Shown here: in pieces, positions 5,616 to 11,657 of the stretch
Layout of the letters: each line of letters begins with the position of its first letter
Position numbering within the stretch: the first letter of the stretch is position 1
Origin: DAOUBP01 sp034432655
Lineage (GTDB): Bacteria > Chloroflexota > Anaerolineae > CG2-30-64-16
Direction: 5' to 3'
Assembly: GCA_034432655.1 (NCBI GenBank)
Contig: DAOUBP010000133.1
Location: 1 to 11,657 of the forward strand
DNA length: 11,657 nucleotides
Translations under genes and position numbers: made by a program
Notes under the pieces: generated by a model
What the model was told of the DNA's origin: nothing
Databases searched by the model: none
The model's input: the letters and a program-made list of their open reading frames with translations, nothing else

Positions 5616-5834
5616 GGCTCAGGCGGGCGTCCTGGCTCATTAGTCTCGTCGTCTCTTAGTCGCTTAGTCAATCAGTCATCGCTGAGTTTGACTTATTGAC
5701 TATGTGACCATCCGACTACCGGACTAATCTACAGTTGCGCGACAGCGCCGGACTTCGCCCCCGCAGGGGATGCAGCGGGCGGCACCGGCTTCGCCATTTC
5801 TGCCCGTTCCATCCGGGAAACGGGCACCTGAACC
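5616..5834 (-). promoter_or_regulatory. Cobalamin (AdoCbl-type) riboswitch
   Basis: The minus strand carries the B12 box GAGCCAGGACGCCCGCCTGA (5638-5619) and the core GGCGCTGTCGCGCAACTGTAG split across 5749-5729. P1 pairs GGTTCAGG (5834-5827) with CCTGAGCC (5623-5616). P2 pairs TGCCCGTT with AACGGGCA. P4 pairs GCCGG with CCGGC, bracketing GGTG and GAAGT. The usual GGGAA is here GGCGAA. A long extra arm is inserted between the core and the B12 box. Position, promoter and downstream terminator all fit an OFF switch for the gene at 5452. Confidence 0.92.
5639..5728 (-). repeat. AGTC/GACT repeat arm inserted in the riboswitch
   Basis: Minus strand: ATTAGTC (5728-5722) pairs with GACTAAT (5645-5639), and inside it repeated TAGTC/AAGTC words in the first half face GACTA/TGACT words in the second. 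The inner part is strong: TAGTCAAT with ATTGACTA, then AGTCA with TGACT around a ten-base loop. It thus forms a long imperfect hairpin of simple repeats in a peripheral position of the riboswitch. Confidence 0.72.
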
Positions 5835-5860
5835 GACAGGCTATATAGTTGTTCATGATG

Positions 5861-5889
5861 ATGGTACCGCAAAGGGTGCGGGGTGTCAA
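5861..5889 (-). promoter_or_regulatory. Promoter of the cobalamin riboswitch transcript
   Basis: Minus strand TTGACA (5889-5884), 17-bp spacer, TACCAT (5866-5861): a perfect -35 box and a -10 with two mismatches to TATAAT. Predicted transcription start near 5854, about 20 bases before P1 of the riboswitch. It starts 28 bp past the stop of the DUF3842 gene. Confidence 0.75.
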
Positions 5890-5916
5890 ATTGAAGACGA
5901 CCGACGGGAAGACGGC

Positions 5917-6345
5917 CTACGTCCCTCCACCGATCCGCGCCCGCTCGCGGATGACCGAGATGGCCGCGCTGATCTGTTTGGTCAGCGCTTTCCATTCGAT
6001 GCCGACGATCTCGAAGTGCGGCTGGTTCACCGGCAGCAGCAGCTTGTAGCCGCGCGCCGAAGCCACTGCCTCCGCGATGCCGGGGGTGATCTCCCCCATC
6101 ATTGAGTTAGGGATGACGATGCCGATAGGGCCGATGATGAAATCGGCCAGGTTGATCGAGACGCGAATGGCGTTTTCGCCGCTGGCCCCACGGCTGGCCC
6201 GCGCCTGCATCATGCGGTCGGTGGCGACCGCGTTCGCGCCTAACGCCAGGATCTCTACGTCGAGCGGCAGCTCCTGGCGGAGCTGGGTTACGATCTGGAC
6301 GCCGATGCCGCCGCCCATGCCGTCAACGACTGCGATGATGGTCAT
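5917..6345 (-). CDS. DUF3842 family protein
   Basis: This 142-aa cytoplasmic protein matches DUF3842, a family of unknown function: the start IIAVVDGMGGGIGVQIV with a glycine-rich nucleotide-binding-like turn, LALGANAVATDRMMQARA, ASGENAIRV, and the characteristic IIGPIGIVIPNSMMGEITP. The fold looks like a small Rossmann-type domain. Length is about normal. The ATG at 6345 is the only start after an in-frame stop; the nearest AGGAG is 12 bases away, so initiation may be weak or coupled. It lies 101 bp downstream of znuA with no terminator seen, so it may be read from the zinc operon. I recall DUF3842 genes near cooT in other anaerobes, which fits its position here, but I cannot verify that from this sequence. 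Confidence 0.87.
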   Translation of the reverse strand: MTIIAVVDGMGGGIGVQIVTQLRQELPLDVEILALGANAVATDRMMQARASRGASGENAIRVSINLADFIIGPIGIVIPNSMMGEITPGIAEAVASARGYKLLLPVNQPHFEIVGIEWKALTKQISAAISVIRERARIGGGT

Positions 6346-6446
6346 TGCTGCTGTACGCTCCTGGCCGCCCTGATGATCGGGCGCTATCTACGCGCTTCCA
6401 ACCTGCGCACGGTGAGCAGTTACAGGGAGATCAGGACCCCAGCCTG

Positions 6447-7469
6447 CTACTTCAACGCTTCGACGATCACCTTCACGTTGTATCGCATCATCTCGATGTA
6501 GTTCGGCGCGGGACCGCTGGCGTCGGTGATCGAGTGGGTATACAGCTCCGTCACCACCTTGACGCCGGCCTCCTGGGCGATCTGGCGGGCCAACTGGGGG
6601 TTGCTGCCGGTCTCCAGGAAGATGGCCGGCGCTCCCGCCTCCTTGATGTGCTCCACCAGCGCAGCCATCTCCTGCGCTGATGGGGAAGCGCCGCTGCTGA
6701 CGCCTGGGATCACCGTGCCGACGACCGTGAAGCCGTAGCGGTCGGCGAAATAGCCGAACGACTCGTGGTTGGTGACGAGCAGGCGGCGCTCCGGCGGGAT
6801 GGCTGCCACCTGGGCCTTGATCCAGCCGTCCAACTCTTGCAGTTTGGCGATGTACGCCGCGGCGTTGGCTGCATAGGTCTCCCTGCCCGCCGGATCCTCG
6901 GCGCTCAGGCCGTCGCGGATGTTCTCGACATACTTGATGGCCGCCAGCGGGTCGAGCCAGAAGTGCGGATCTCCTTCGTGATGGTGTGCGTGTTCTGCTT
7001 CAGGCGGCGGGGTCCCCTCTTCGGCCGTCTCTCCTGCGTGCTCGTGTTCGTGCGCCATCTCACCCTCACCCGGCTCGCGCATGGCCAGGCCGGTCGAAGC
7101 CGCGATGACAACCCGCTGGCCGCCGGCGTTCGCCAGCACGCGGTCCAGCCAACCTTCGAACCCGGCGCCGTTGACGATCAGCACCTGGCTGGCGGCGATC
7201 CTGGCCACATCTTGCGGGGTCGGTTCGAAGACATGGGGATCAACGCCGATGGGGATCAGCGAGTCAACTTTGAGGCGGTCGCCCGCCACGTTCTGCGCCA
7301 TGTCGGCCAGGAAGGTCTCCACGGCCAGCACTTTGAGCGTGGCATGCGCTTGCCCGGCTGCGCCCGGCGCGGCCGCAGGCGACAGAACAGGCGTAGGTCC
7401 CGCGCAGGCCGCCAGGCCCGCCAGGACAAGCGTCATGATCAGCAACCAGGAAACAGAGAAGCGAGACAT
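6447..7469 (-). CDS. znuA: ZnuA-type zinc-binding lipoprotein of an ABC importer
   Basis: This 340-aa cluster A-I solute-binding protein captures Zn(II) outside the membrane for a ZnuBC importer. A signal peptide ends in the lipobox LAAC, with lipid-modified Cys22. Likely metal ligands are His79 in GVDPHVFEP, His169 in DPHFWLDP and His235 in NHESFGY; a His rather than Glu at the third site favours zinc over manganese. Between the first two lies an acidic His-rich loop (about 138-166, with HEHEH and HAHHHEG) typical of ZnuA. I chose the ATG at 7469 because it gives a proper signal peptide; the frame runs further up to 7520. It follows zur by 153 bp with a candidate Zur box upstream. No znuB or znuC is in the window. 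Confidence 0.92.
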   Translation of the reverse strand: MSRFSVSWLLIMTLVLAGLAACAGPTPVLSPAAAPGAAGQAHATLKVLAVETFLADMAQNVAGDRLKVDSLIPIGVDPHVFEPTPQDVARIAASQVLIVNGAGFEGWLDRVLANAGGQRVVIAASTGLAMREPGEGEMAHEHEHAGETAEEGTPPPEAEHAHHHEGDPHFWLDPLAAIKYVENIRDGLSAEDPAGRETYAANAAAYIAKLQELDGWIKAQVAAIPPERRLLVTNHESFGYFADRYGFTVVGTVIPGVSSGASPSAQEMAALVEHIKEAGAPAIFLETGSNPQLARQIAQEAGVKVVTELYTHSITDASGPAPNYIEMMRYNVKVIVEALK

Positions 7470-7488
7470 GAACGTAACCCCTATAAAT

Positions 7489-7503
7489 TGATAGCCAATT
7501 TCA
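7489..7503 (-). promoter_or_regulatory. Candidate Zur box upstream of znuA
   Basis: Plus-strand TGATAGCCAATTTCA (7489-7503), continued by ATTTTT, is a 7-1-7-like dyad. It matches the zur promoter box TGATAATTACTTTCA at 11 of 15 positions, and both are followed by ATTTT. It lies 20 bp upstream of the znuA start, where a bound repressor would block transcription. I could not fix the znuA -35/-10 boxes with confidence. Confidence 0.55.
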
Positions 7504-7622
7504 ATTTTTCTCCAAAACAACAGGCCCGCCCGTGGCAGGCTATGAACGAAAACGCGCCCTTGTCCGTCGTGCCGTCGTATGTCGGGCAGGCTCCAGTGCT
7601 GGCAGACACGGCAACAGGGTAC

Positions 7623-8153
7623 CTAAGCGGTTGCCACCGCCTCAGCAACCGAACACTCGGGGCAGATCCCGAACATCTCCAGCCAGTGTTCCCGCACGCG
7701 ATAGCCGGTCTGCGCTTCTACCGCCGCGATGACCTCTTCAATGTCGCAGCCGGCGAACTCGGTCGCGCGGTGGCAACGCTGACAGATCACATGATGGCTG
7801 TGCGTGTGCGCAGCGTACGTGGAACGCACCATCCCGTCATCGGTGCGTAGCACGCCGGCCGGGCTCAGCGCATAGGTGCTGCATCCTTCGTCCAGGTGCA
7901 GTTTACGCACCAGCCCCAGCGCGGCCAATAGCTCCAGCGTCCGGTAGACGGTTACCAGGCCCAGGTTCGGCTGATGGATCCGGCCCAGCGCCAGGAGTTG
8001 GGCCGGGGTGGCCTGTCCGCCGGCTTCGCACAACGCCTGGAGCACAGCACGTCGCGCGCGGGTATTGGAGTGCCCGGCGCGCACAAGAGCCGCCATCAGG
8101 TCGTCGGCGGTGCAGGCTGCGATAGAATACTGATAATTACTTTCAATTTTCAC
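7623..8153 (-). CDS. zur: Zur/Fur-family metal-responsive repressor
   Basis: This 176-aa Fur-superfamily regulator has a winged-helix DNA-binding domain (about 16-100: TRARRAVLQAL, LVTVYRTLELLAALGLV) and a dimerisation domain rich in metal ligands (HTHSHHVICQRC at 116-127). Two CxxC pairs, Cys124/Cys127 and Cys164/Cys167, form the structural zinc site. Linkage to znuA and shared operators point to Zur rather than Fur, PerR or Nur. The chosen start is a GTG at 8153, since the first helix (TADDLMAALVRAG) must be included and the next ATG (8096) cuts into it. That GTG lies only 6 bp past the -10 box, so the mRNA would be leaderless. The 19-residue N-terminal tail is unusually long, so the true start is not certain. 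Confidence 0.9.
   Translation of the reverse strand: MKIESNYQYSIAACTADDLMAALVRAGHSNTRARRAVLQALCEAGGQATPAQLLALGRIHQPNLGLVTVYRTLELLAALGLVRKLHLDEGCSTYALSPAGVLRTDDGMVRSTYAAHTHSHHVICQRCHRATEFAGCDIEEVIAAVEAQTGYRVREHWLEMFGICPECSVAEAVATA
8131..8145 (-). promoter_or_regulatory. Candidate Zur box at the zur promoter (autoregulation)
   Basis: Plus-strand TGATAATTACTTTCA (8131-8145), followed by ATTTT, resembles a Fur-family 7-1-7 box: TGATAAT, one base, ACTTTCA. It overlaps the first codons of zur, just downstream of the predicted transcription start, and is matched by the box before znuA. Confidence 0.55.
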
Positions 8154-8159
8154 ACAACA

Positions 8160-8188
8160 AGCATAACACGGGGCATTTGAAATGTCAA
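8160..8188 (-). promoter_or_regulatory. Promoter of zur
   Basis: Minus strand TTGACA (8188-8183), 17-bp spacer, TATGCT (8165-8160). The predicted transcription start falls on or within a base or two of the GTG at 8153. The -35 box begins about 10 bp after the stop of the upstream transporter. Confidence 0.78.
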
Positions 8189-8198
8189 ACCCGGCCCG

Positions 8199-9428
8199 CT
8201 AGCCGATCAGGCTTAGCCAGAGCACTCCCAGCGCCAGGCTGATGAGGGTGATGAGAGGGCCGGCCCGCAGGTATTCACGAAACGAAAGCTCGACCCCACG
8301 GCTGCGTGCGACCTCGGCCACGATCAGGTTGGCCACAGAACCGAGCAGCGTCAGGTTGCCGGCGAAGGTGGTCGCCATCGCCAGGGTGAACCAGGCCCGG
8401 GTGGGGTCAGGCAGCTGGGGCACCAGGGGCCGAAAAAGCAGCACCGCAGGCACGTTGGAGACCAGGTTGCTGAGCAGCAATGCCACGGCCGACAGCGCCG
8501 CCACGCCGCGGCCAGCCAGCGGTTGGCCCAGGACGAAGAGCCGTTGGCTGAGCCCGCTGTGTTCGATGGCGCCGGTCACGATGAACAGGCCGGCGAAGAA
8601 CACCAGTAGCGTGAAATCCACCTCGTTGAACACCCGCTGCGGCTTGATGCGCCGCGTGATCAGCAACAGGCTGGCGGCTGTCAGCGCGGCCAGCGGGATC
8701 GGCGCGCCGGCCAGGAACGCGATCAGCATCACCCCGGTGGCGAACAGTCCCTTCTGCAACAAGGGCCGGTAGATCGCTTCGCGCGGCAGGATAGGGGTGT
8801 CGGTGAAACGCCGACGGGCAAACTCCTCCCGGTAAACCAACACGATCACGCCCCACGCCACGGCCAGCCCCGCCAGCGAGACTGGTGCCAGCCGGGCCGT
8901 GAAAGGGAGAAAAGGGATGCCGGAGCTGACACCGATGATCATGTTTTGCGGGTTGCCGACGATGGTCGCGGCCGAGCCGATGTTGGCTGCCGACACCAGG
9001 CCGATCAGGTACGGGATGGGGTTGCGGTTCAGCGCCAGCACGATGTCCAGCACCAACGGCGTGAACATAAGCACGATAGTGTCGTTCAGGAACAGGGCGG
9101 ACATCACGCCGGAGACGATGACGATCAGCGCCAGCAGCTGCCGCGGGGTACGCGCCAGGCGGATCACCTCGCTGGCCACCAGGCGGAAGAAGCCGGCCAT
9201 GCGCAAGTTGACGTTGAGCACCATCATGGCGAACAGCAGCACCAGGGTGTTCATGTCCAGCGCGTCGTAGGCGACCTCCAGCGGGATGGCCCCCACGATC
9301 ATCAACGCCGTCGCGCCTACCAGCGCGATGGTCGCCCGGTTCATGCGCAGCCAGGGGTAGCGGCCGACCGCCACGCCGACCAGCGTGATGAAGACGATAA
9401 CGGTAGCGATCCATTGTAACAGCGACAT
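8199..9428 (-). CDS. ArsB/SLC13 (ion transporter superfamily) anion transporter
   Basis: This 409-aa inner-membrane protein has about eleven hydrophobic segments and the layout of the ion transporter superfamily (ArsB, CitMHS, SLC13, YbiR): two inverted halves, each with a re-entrant motif. The first is SAANIGSAATIVGNPQNMIIG and the second LLSNLVSNVPAVLLFRP with AGNLTLLGSVANLIVAE. The central cytoplasmic loop RRIKPQRVFNEVDFTLLVFFAGLFI is also typical. It would move an oxyanion or carboxylate; arsenite, citrate, sulfate or another substrate cannot be told apart by eye. The ATG at 9428 lacks a good Shine-Dalgarno and abuts a transposase remnant, so its native promoter may have been lost or replaced. 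Its stop lies just ahead of the zur promoter. Confidence 0.85.
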   Translation of the reverse strand: MSLLQWIATVIVFITLVGVAVGRYPWLRMNRATIALVGATALMIVGAIPLEVAYDALDMNTLVLLFAMMVLNVNLRMAGFFRLVASEVIRLARTPRQLLALIVIVSGVMSALFLNDTIVLMFTPLVLDIVLALNRNPIPYLIGLVSAANIGSAATIVGNPQNMIIGVSSGIPFLPFTARLAPVSLAGLAVAWGVIVLVYREEFARRRFTDTPILPREAIYRPLLQKGLFATGVMLIAFLAGAPIPLAALTAASLLLITRRIKPQRVFNEVDFTLLVFFAGLFIVTGAIEHSGLSQRLFVLGQPLAGRGVAALSAVALLLSNLVSNVPAVLLFRPLVPQLPDPTRAWFTLAMATTFAGNLTLLGSVANLIVAEVARSRGVELSFREYLRAGPLITLISLALGVLWLSLIG

Positions 9429-9660
9429 ACGTTCTTGTGGTCAACGCCAACAGCTTACAGTTCCCCACGTACAGCAGGCCCTGGCGGCCAATCCCCGTGC
9501 GCACTTGCTTGATCGCTGGCGCGCACAGTGGGTTATCGGTCTGCTCGCCCGAAACTCCCTGCGTCGCCAGCGATATCCTCAACGGGCCGAGGGTCGCCAC
9601 CAGCACTTTGACTTGCTGCGGATCGGGGCGATGGTCCTTGCTGTGCCCAAACTGCTTCCT
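9427..9660 (-). mobile_element. Remnant of an IS1634-type transposase
   Basis: The minus-strand translation of this stretch reads GHSKDHRPDPQQVKVLVATL, then GPLRISLATQGVSGEQTDNP, LCAPAIKQVRTGIGRQGLLY and VGNCKLLALTTRTY. This matches the central catalytic part of IS1634-family (IS4-like DDE) transposases, whose familiar form is GYSKDHRPDL, SGERADDPLY and GLLYVGDCKMAALATR. Only about 78 residues remain of a protein near 500 aa, with no start, no stop and no terminal inverted repeats seen. It is a decayed fragment; its last codons run up to the ATG of the transporter at 9428. Confidence 0.78.
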
Positions 9661-9784
9661 GCCAACGCCGTCACCGCCTCTGGCGTCACCCTGTGCCCGG
9701 CCGGGTGCAGGGCCCCGCATCTTCGTAGAGGAGATTACCGGGCTATCGCCAGCCCGGAATTCTGAAGGGCCGGCCCCCCGTCCT
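9661..9784. other. Intergenic segment with a hairpin, 3' of the KAS III-like gene
   Basis: No gene is seen here. A perfect inverted repeat CCGGGCT (9738-9744) and AGCCCGG (9751-9757) with a six-base loop lies 28 bp past the stop of the KAS III-like gene, without a T-run. It could be a weak terminator or an insertion-sequence relic. A GC-rich run, GGGCCGGCCC (9768-9777), adjoins it. Confidence 0.4.
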
Positions 9785-10771
9785 TCACGGCATCACAAAC
9801 GCGGCGCCGGCCTGGTTGTACCCCACCCCTGACCCGACGAAGGTCACCAGGTCGCCCGCTTTGACCTTGCCCAGCTTCCGTGCCTCGTCGAAACACATGG
9901 GCAGACAGGCCGAGCCGGTGTAGCCCCAGCGGTCCATGATCCAGTGCGTGCGCGACATGGGCAGGCCCAGGTCGGCCATCACCAGCTCGATGCTATTGTA
10001 GCGCACCTGGGTGAAGATGGCCATATCCACCTCTTGCAGGTCGAAGCCCCCATGCGCGGCCAGCTCCCGCATCCGTTTCGGCCAGCCCTCGTTGTTCACC
10101 GTGGCCGGGAAGGGGGTGATGAAACGCACCTGTGTGCGACCGGCCTGCACCGCTTCCACCGTGGCCGGCTCGTAGGTGCCGCCGGCATAAATGCCCCAGT
10201 TCTTGTGATAGGACCCGTCTGCGAAAAAGGTCGAGCTGACGAAGCCCGGTTTCTCGCTGGCAGTCAGCACGGCTGCGCCGGCGCCGTCGCCGTAGTAGAA
10301 CGAGACCGGGTCGTTCTGCCAGTCCGACAGCTTGTGCATCATGTACGCGCCGATGACCAGGATGTACTTCATGTAAGGGTTGGTGGCGATCATGCCGGCG
10401 GCCTGCACCAGCCCGGTGGGGAAGGACGCACACGCGCAGCCGATGTCGAAGGTGCCGGCGTTTACCGCGCCCAGCTTGTACTGCACCACCACCGAGGTTG
10501 CCGGTGTGGTGTAATCGGGGCTGTCGGTGCCCAGTAGGATCATGTCGAGCTGCTCGGGCTTGATGCCCGCATCCGCCAGCGCGTCTTTGGCCGCCTCCAC
10601 GGCCAGGTCAGAAGTCGCCCAATCGTCGGGCGCGTAGAAGCGGGTCTTGATGCTGGTGGCGGCCTCGAACTTGTCAATTACCTCGCCGAAGCGGGCGCGC
10701 ATCTCATCGTTGGTGCGCTCGATCGGCGGCAGATAACGGCCGGTGCCGATGATGGTTGCATAGCGTGTCAT
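9785..10771 (-). CDS. KAS III (FabH)-like thiolase-fold enzyme lacking the catalytic His and Asn
   Basis: This 328-aa thiolase-fold protein aligns with beta-ketoacyl-ACP synthase III (FabH): IIGTGRYLPP (7-16), TRFYA, TPATSVVVQYKLGA (89-102), active-site Cys114 in GCACASF, YYGDGAGAAVLT (159-170), then DRWGYTGSACLPM and GSGVGYNQAGAAFV at the end. FabH needs a Cys-His-Asn triad for decarboxylative condensation. Here the PHQAN position reads FTQVR (His to Thr254) and the GNTSA position reads GYTGSA (Asn to Tyr284). Only Cys is kept, suggesting acyl transfer or a non-decarboxylating reaction. The ATG at 10771 is preferred, with GAGG nine bases upstream; a GTG at 10786 overlaps the stop of the upstream reductase gene. 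It forms a two-gene unit with fabG. Confidence 0.85.
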   Translation of the reverse strand: MTRYATIIGTGRYLPPIERTNDEMRARFGEVIDKFEAATSIKTRFYAPDDWATSDLAVEAAKDALADAGIKPEQLDMILLGTDSPDYTTPATSVVVQYKLGAVNAGTFDIGCACASFPTGLVQAAGMIATNPYMKYILVIGAYMMHKLSDWQNDPVSFYYGDGAGAAVLTASEKPGFVSSTFFADGSYHKNWGIYAGGTYEPATVEAVQAGRTQVRFITPFPATVNNEGWPKRMRELAAHGGFDLQEVDMAIFTQVRYNSIELVMADLGLPMSRTHWIMDRWGYTGSACLPMCFDEARKLGKVKAGDLVTFVGSGVGYNQAGAAFVMP

Positions 10772-10782
10772 GTTTCGGTACC

Positions 10783-11547
10783 TCACGTCCCCACTACCAG
10801 GCCGCCATCCACGCGCAGCACGGCCCCGGTGATAAAGCTGGCCTCTTCGGACGCCAGGAACAGGTAGGCGTTGGCGATGTCCTCCGGCTGGCCCATGCGG
10901 CCCAACGGTGTGCGGGCCACCATGCCCTCGATGATCTTCTCCGGCATGGACGAGAGGATCTCGGTGGCGGTGAACCCGGGCGCAACCGCGTTGACCCGGA
11001 TGCCGTACTTGCCCAGCTCGCGCGCCCAGACCTTGGTCATGCCGATCACGCCGGCTTTGGTGGCCACGTAATTGGTTTGGCCGAAGTTGCCGTCCAGGCC
11101 CACCACCGAGCTGGCGTTGAGGATCACCCCACCTCCCTGGCGGATCATGTAGGGCGCGACCGCCTGCGCGCAGTTGAAGACCCCTTTCAGGTTCACGGCC
11201 ACCACCAGGTCGAAATCGGCTTCGGGCATCTGTTTCACCAGCTGGCCGTCTTTCCAGCGCACCAGCTGGTTGTCGCGCACGATGCCCGCGTTGTTGACCA
11301 GCACGTCAATCCGGCCATAGCGCGCCGCCACGTCGTCCACCCACGCCTGGACCGCCTGGCGGTCGGCCACGTTTACTTTGTAGAACGCCGCCTCCGGCCC
11401 CAGCTCCGCAGCGGTGGCCCGGCCGGCCTCTTCGTTGATGTCGCAGATGATCACCCTGGCGCCCTCAGCCGCAAACTTCAACGCGGTGGCCTTACCGATC
11501 CCTGCCGCGCCGCCCGTGATCAGACAGACTTTATCTTTGAGTCGCAT
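10783..11547 (-). CDS. FabG-type short-chain dehydrogenase/reductase
   Basis: This 254-aa classical SDR matches 3-oxoacyl-ACP (or acyl-CoA) reductases of the FabG type. It shows the nucleotide-binding TGGAAGIG (11-18), Asp36 after the second strand in ICDIN, NNAG (85-88), VNLKG with Asn119, the catalytic Ser147, Tyr160 and Lys164 (in NYVATK), and the FabG-like VAPGFTATEI and VDGGL ending. A roughly ten-residue insertion (about 92-106, RWKDGQLVKQ) follows NNAGIV and marks a subgroup. The start at 11547 has GGAGG five to six bases upstream. It precedes the KAS III-like gene by 11 bp, so the two probably act on the same acyl substrate. A reductase for another beta-keto or hydroxy compound is possible. 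Confidence 0.9.
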   Translation of the reverse strand: MRLKDKVCLITGGAAGIGKATALKFAAEGARVIICDINEEAGRATAAELGPEAAFYKVNVADRQAVQAWVDDVAARYGRIDVLVNNAGIVRDNQLVRWKDGQLVKQMPEADFDLVVAVNLKGVFNCAQAVAPYMIRQGGGVILNASSVVGLDGNFGQTNYVATKAGVIGMTKVWARELGKYGIRVNAVAPGFTATEILSSMPEKIIEGMVARTPLGRMGQPEDIANAYLFLASEEASFITGAVLRVDGGLVVGT

Positions 11548-11657
11548 TGTTGCCTCCGGTGAGTTGAACCCACATTCCGCACCTTAAAATCCGAGAATGT
11601 AGCAATTTTCTACCGGAGGTCCGAGCAGCCTGAGTATGCTCAGGTGTTCCCGCTTCA
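11548..11657. other. Upstream region of the fabG-type gene with an inverted repeat
   Basis: This partial intergenic region runs to the window edge. It contains a perfect dyad CCTGAG-TATG-CTCAGG (11629-11644), about 82 bp upstream of the reductase start, which could be an operator or a hairpin. No convincing promoter boxes could be assigned. Confidence 0.45.

Noticed and set aside
5717..5856. Small gene MNNYIACRFRCPFPGWNG... starting at the ATG near 5856
   Set aside because: It lies wholly in the cobalamin riboswitch and its 5' end, whose RNA structure explains the sequence.
6346..6446. Plus-strand peptide LLAALMIGRYLRASNLRT between znuA and DUF3842
   Set aside because: It is too short, lacks a clear start context and has no recognisable homology; chance is likely.
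6765..7850. 361-codon open frame on the plus strand
   Set aside because: It lies opposite znuA and zur, both of which have clear family motifs. It is a GC-rich shadow frame with no domain of its own.
8407..9720. 437-codon minus-strand frame overlapping the transporter
   Set aside because: Only its N-terminal part (9660-9427) is meaningful, as a transposase relic. The rest is an out-of-frame reading of the transporter gene.

Overview
The window is GC-rich bacterial DNA, and every gene I accept lies on the minus strand, so transcription runs from high to low coordinates. The gene set is a CooT-type nickel protein, a DUF3842 protein, a nickel/peptide-type ABC importer, two SAM methyltransferases and a TrmO-like domain. 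Together with the intergenic repeats it suggests an anaerobic or facultative bacterium, possibly Chloroflexota. That placement is an inference from gene content only.

Layout in the direction of transcription. (1) 11547-9785: a FabG-type reductase followed by a KAS III-like enzyme that keeps the active-site Cys but has lost the usual His and Asn. (2) 9660-9427: a decayed IS1634-type transposase fragment that ends exactly where the next gene starts. (3) 9428-8199: a membrane anion transporter of the ArsB/SLC13 type. (4) 8153-6447: a zinc module of a Zur/Fur-family repressor and a ZnuA-type lipoprotein, with matching candidate Zur boxes at both promoters. (5) 6345-5917: a DUF3842 protein. (6) 5889-4970: a promoter, a clear cobalamin riboswitch and an intrinsic terminator, leading to a 160-aa protein I do not recognise. 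(7) 4936-4555: a near-consensus promoter, a structured leader ending in a terminator, then cooT. (8) 4494-84: a second copy of the leader motif with its own terminator, four 28-bp hairpin repeats, then a tightly coupled set of genes: a His-rich small protein, a methyltransferase, an unknown 189-aa protein, a methyltransferase-TrmO fusion, a NikB/DppB-like permease and a truncated NikC/DppC-like permease.

Regions 5 to 8 read as one metal-homeostasis locus linking corrinoid sensing (riboswitch), nickel binding (CooT and the His-rich protein) and metal or metallophore uptake (permeases). The most unusual element is an RNA motif shared by the cooT leader and the leader of the His-rich operon: GCATA, then TGGATC, then a small hairpin with an AUGAA loop whose stem differs between copies but still pairs, followed by a U-rich intrinsic terminator. 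It looks like an attenuator or riboswitch of a class I cannot name. The permease operon breaks off near position 171, by an insertion, a deletion or an assembly join, so the importer is incomplete here.
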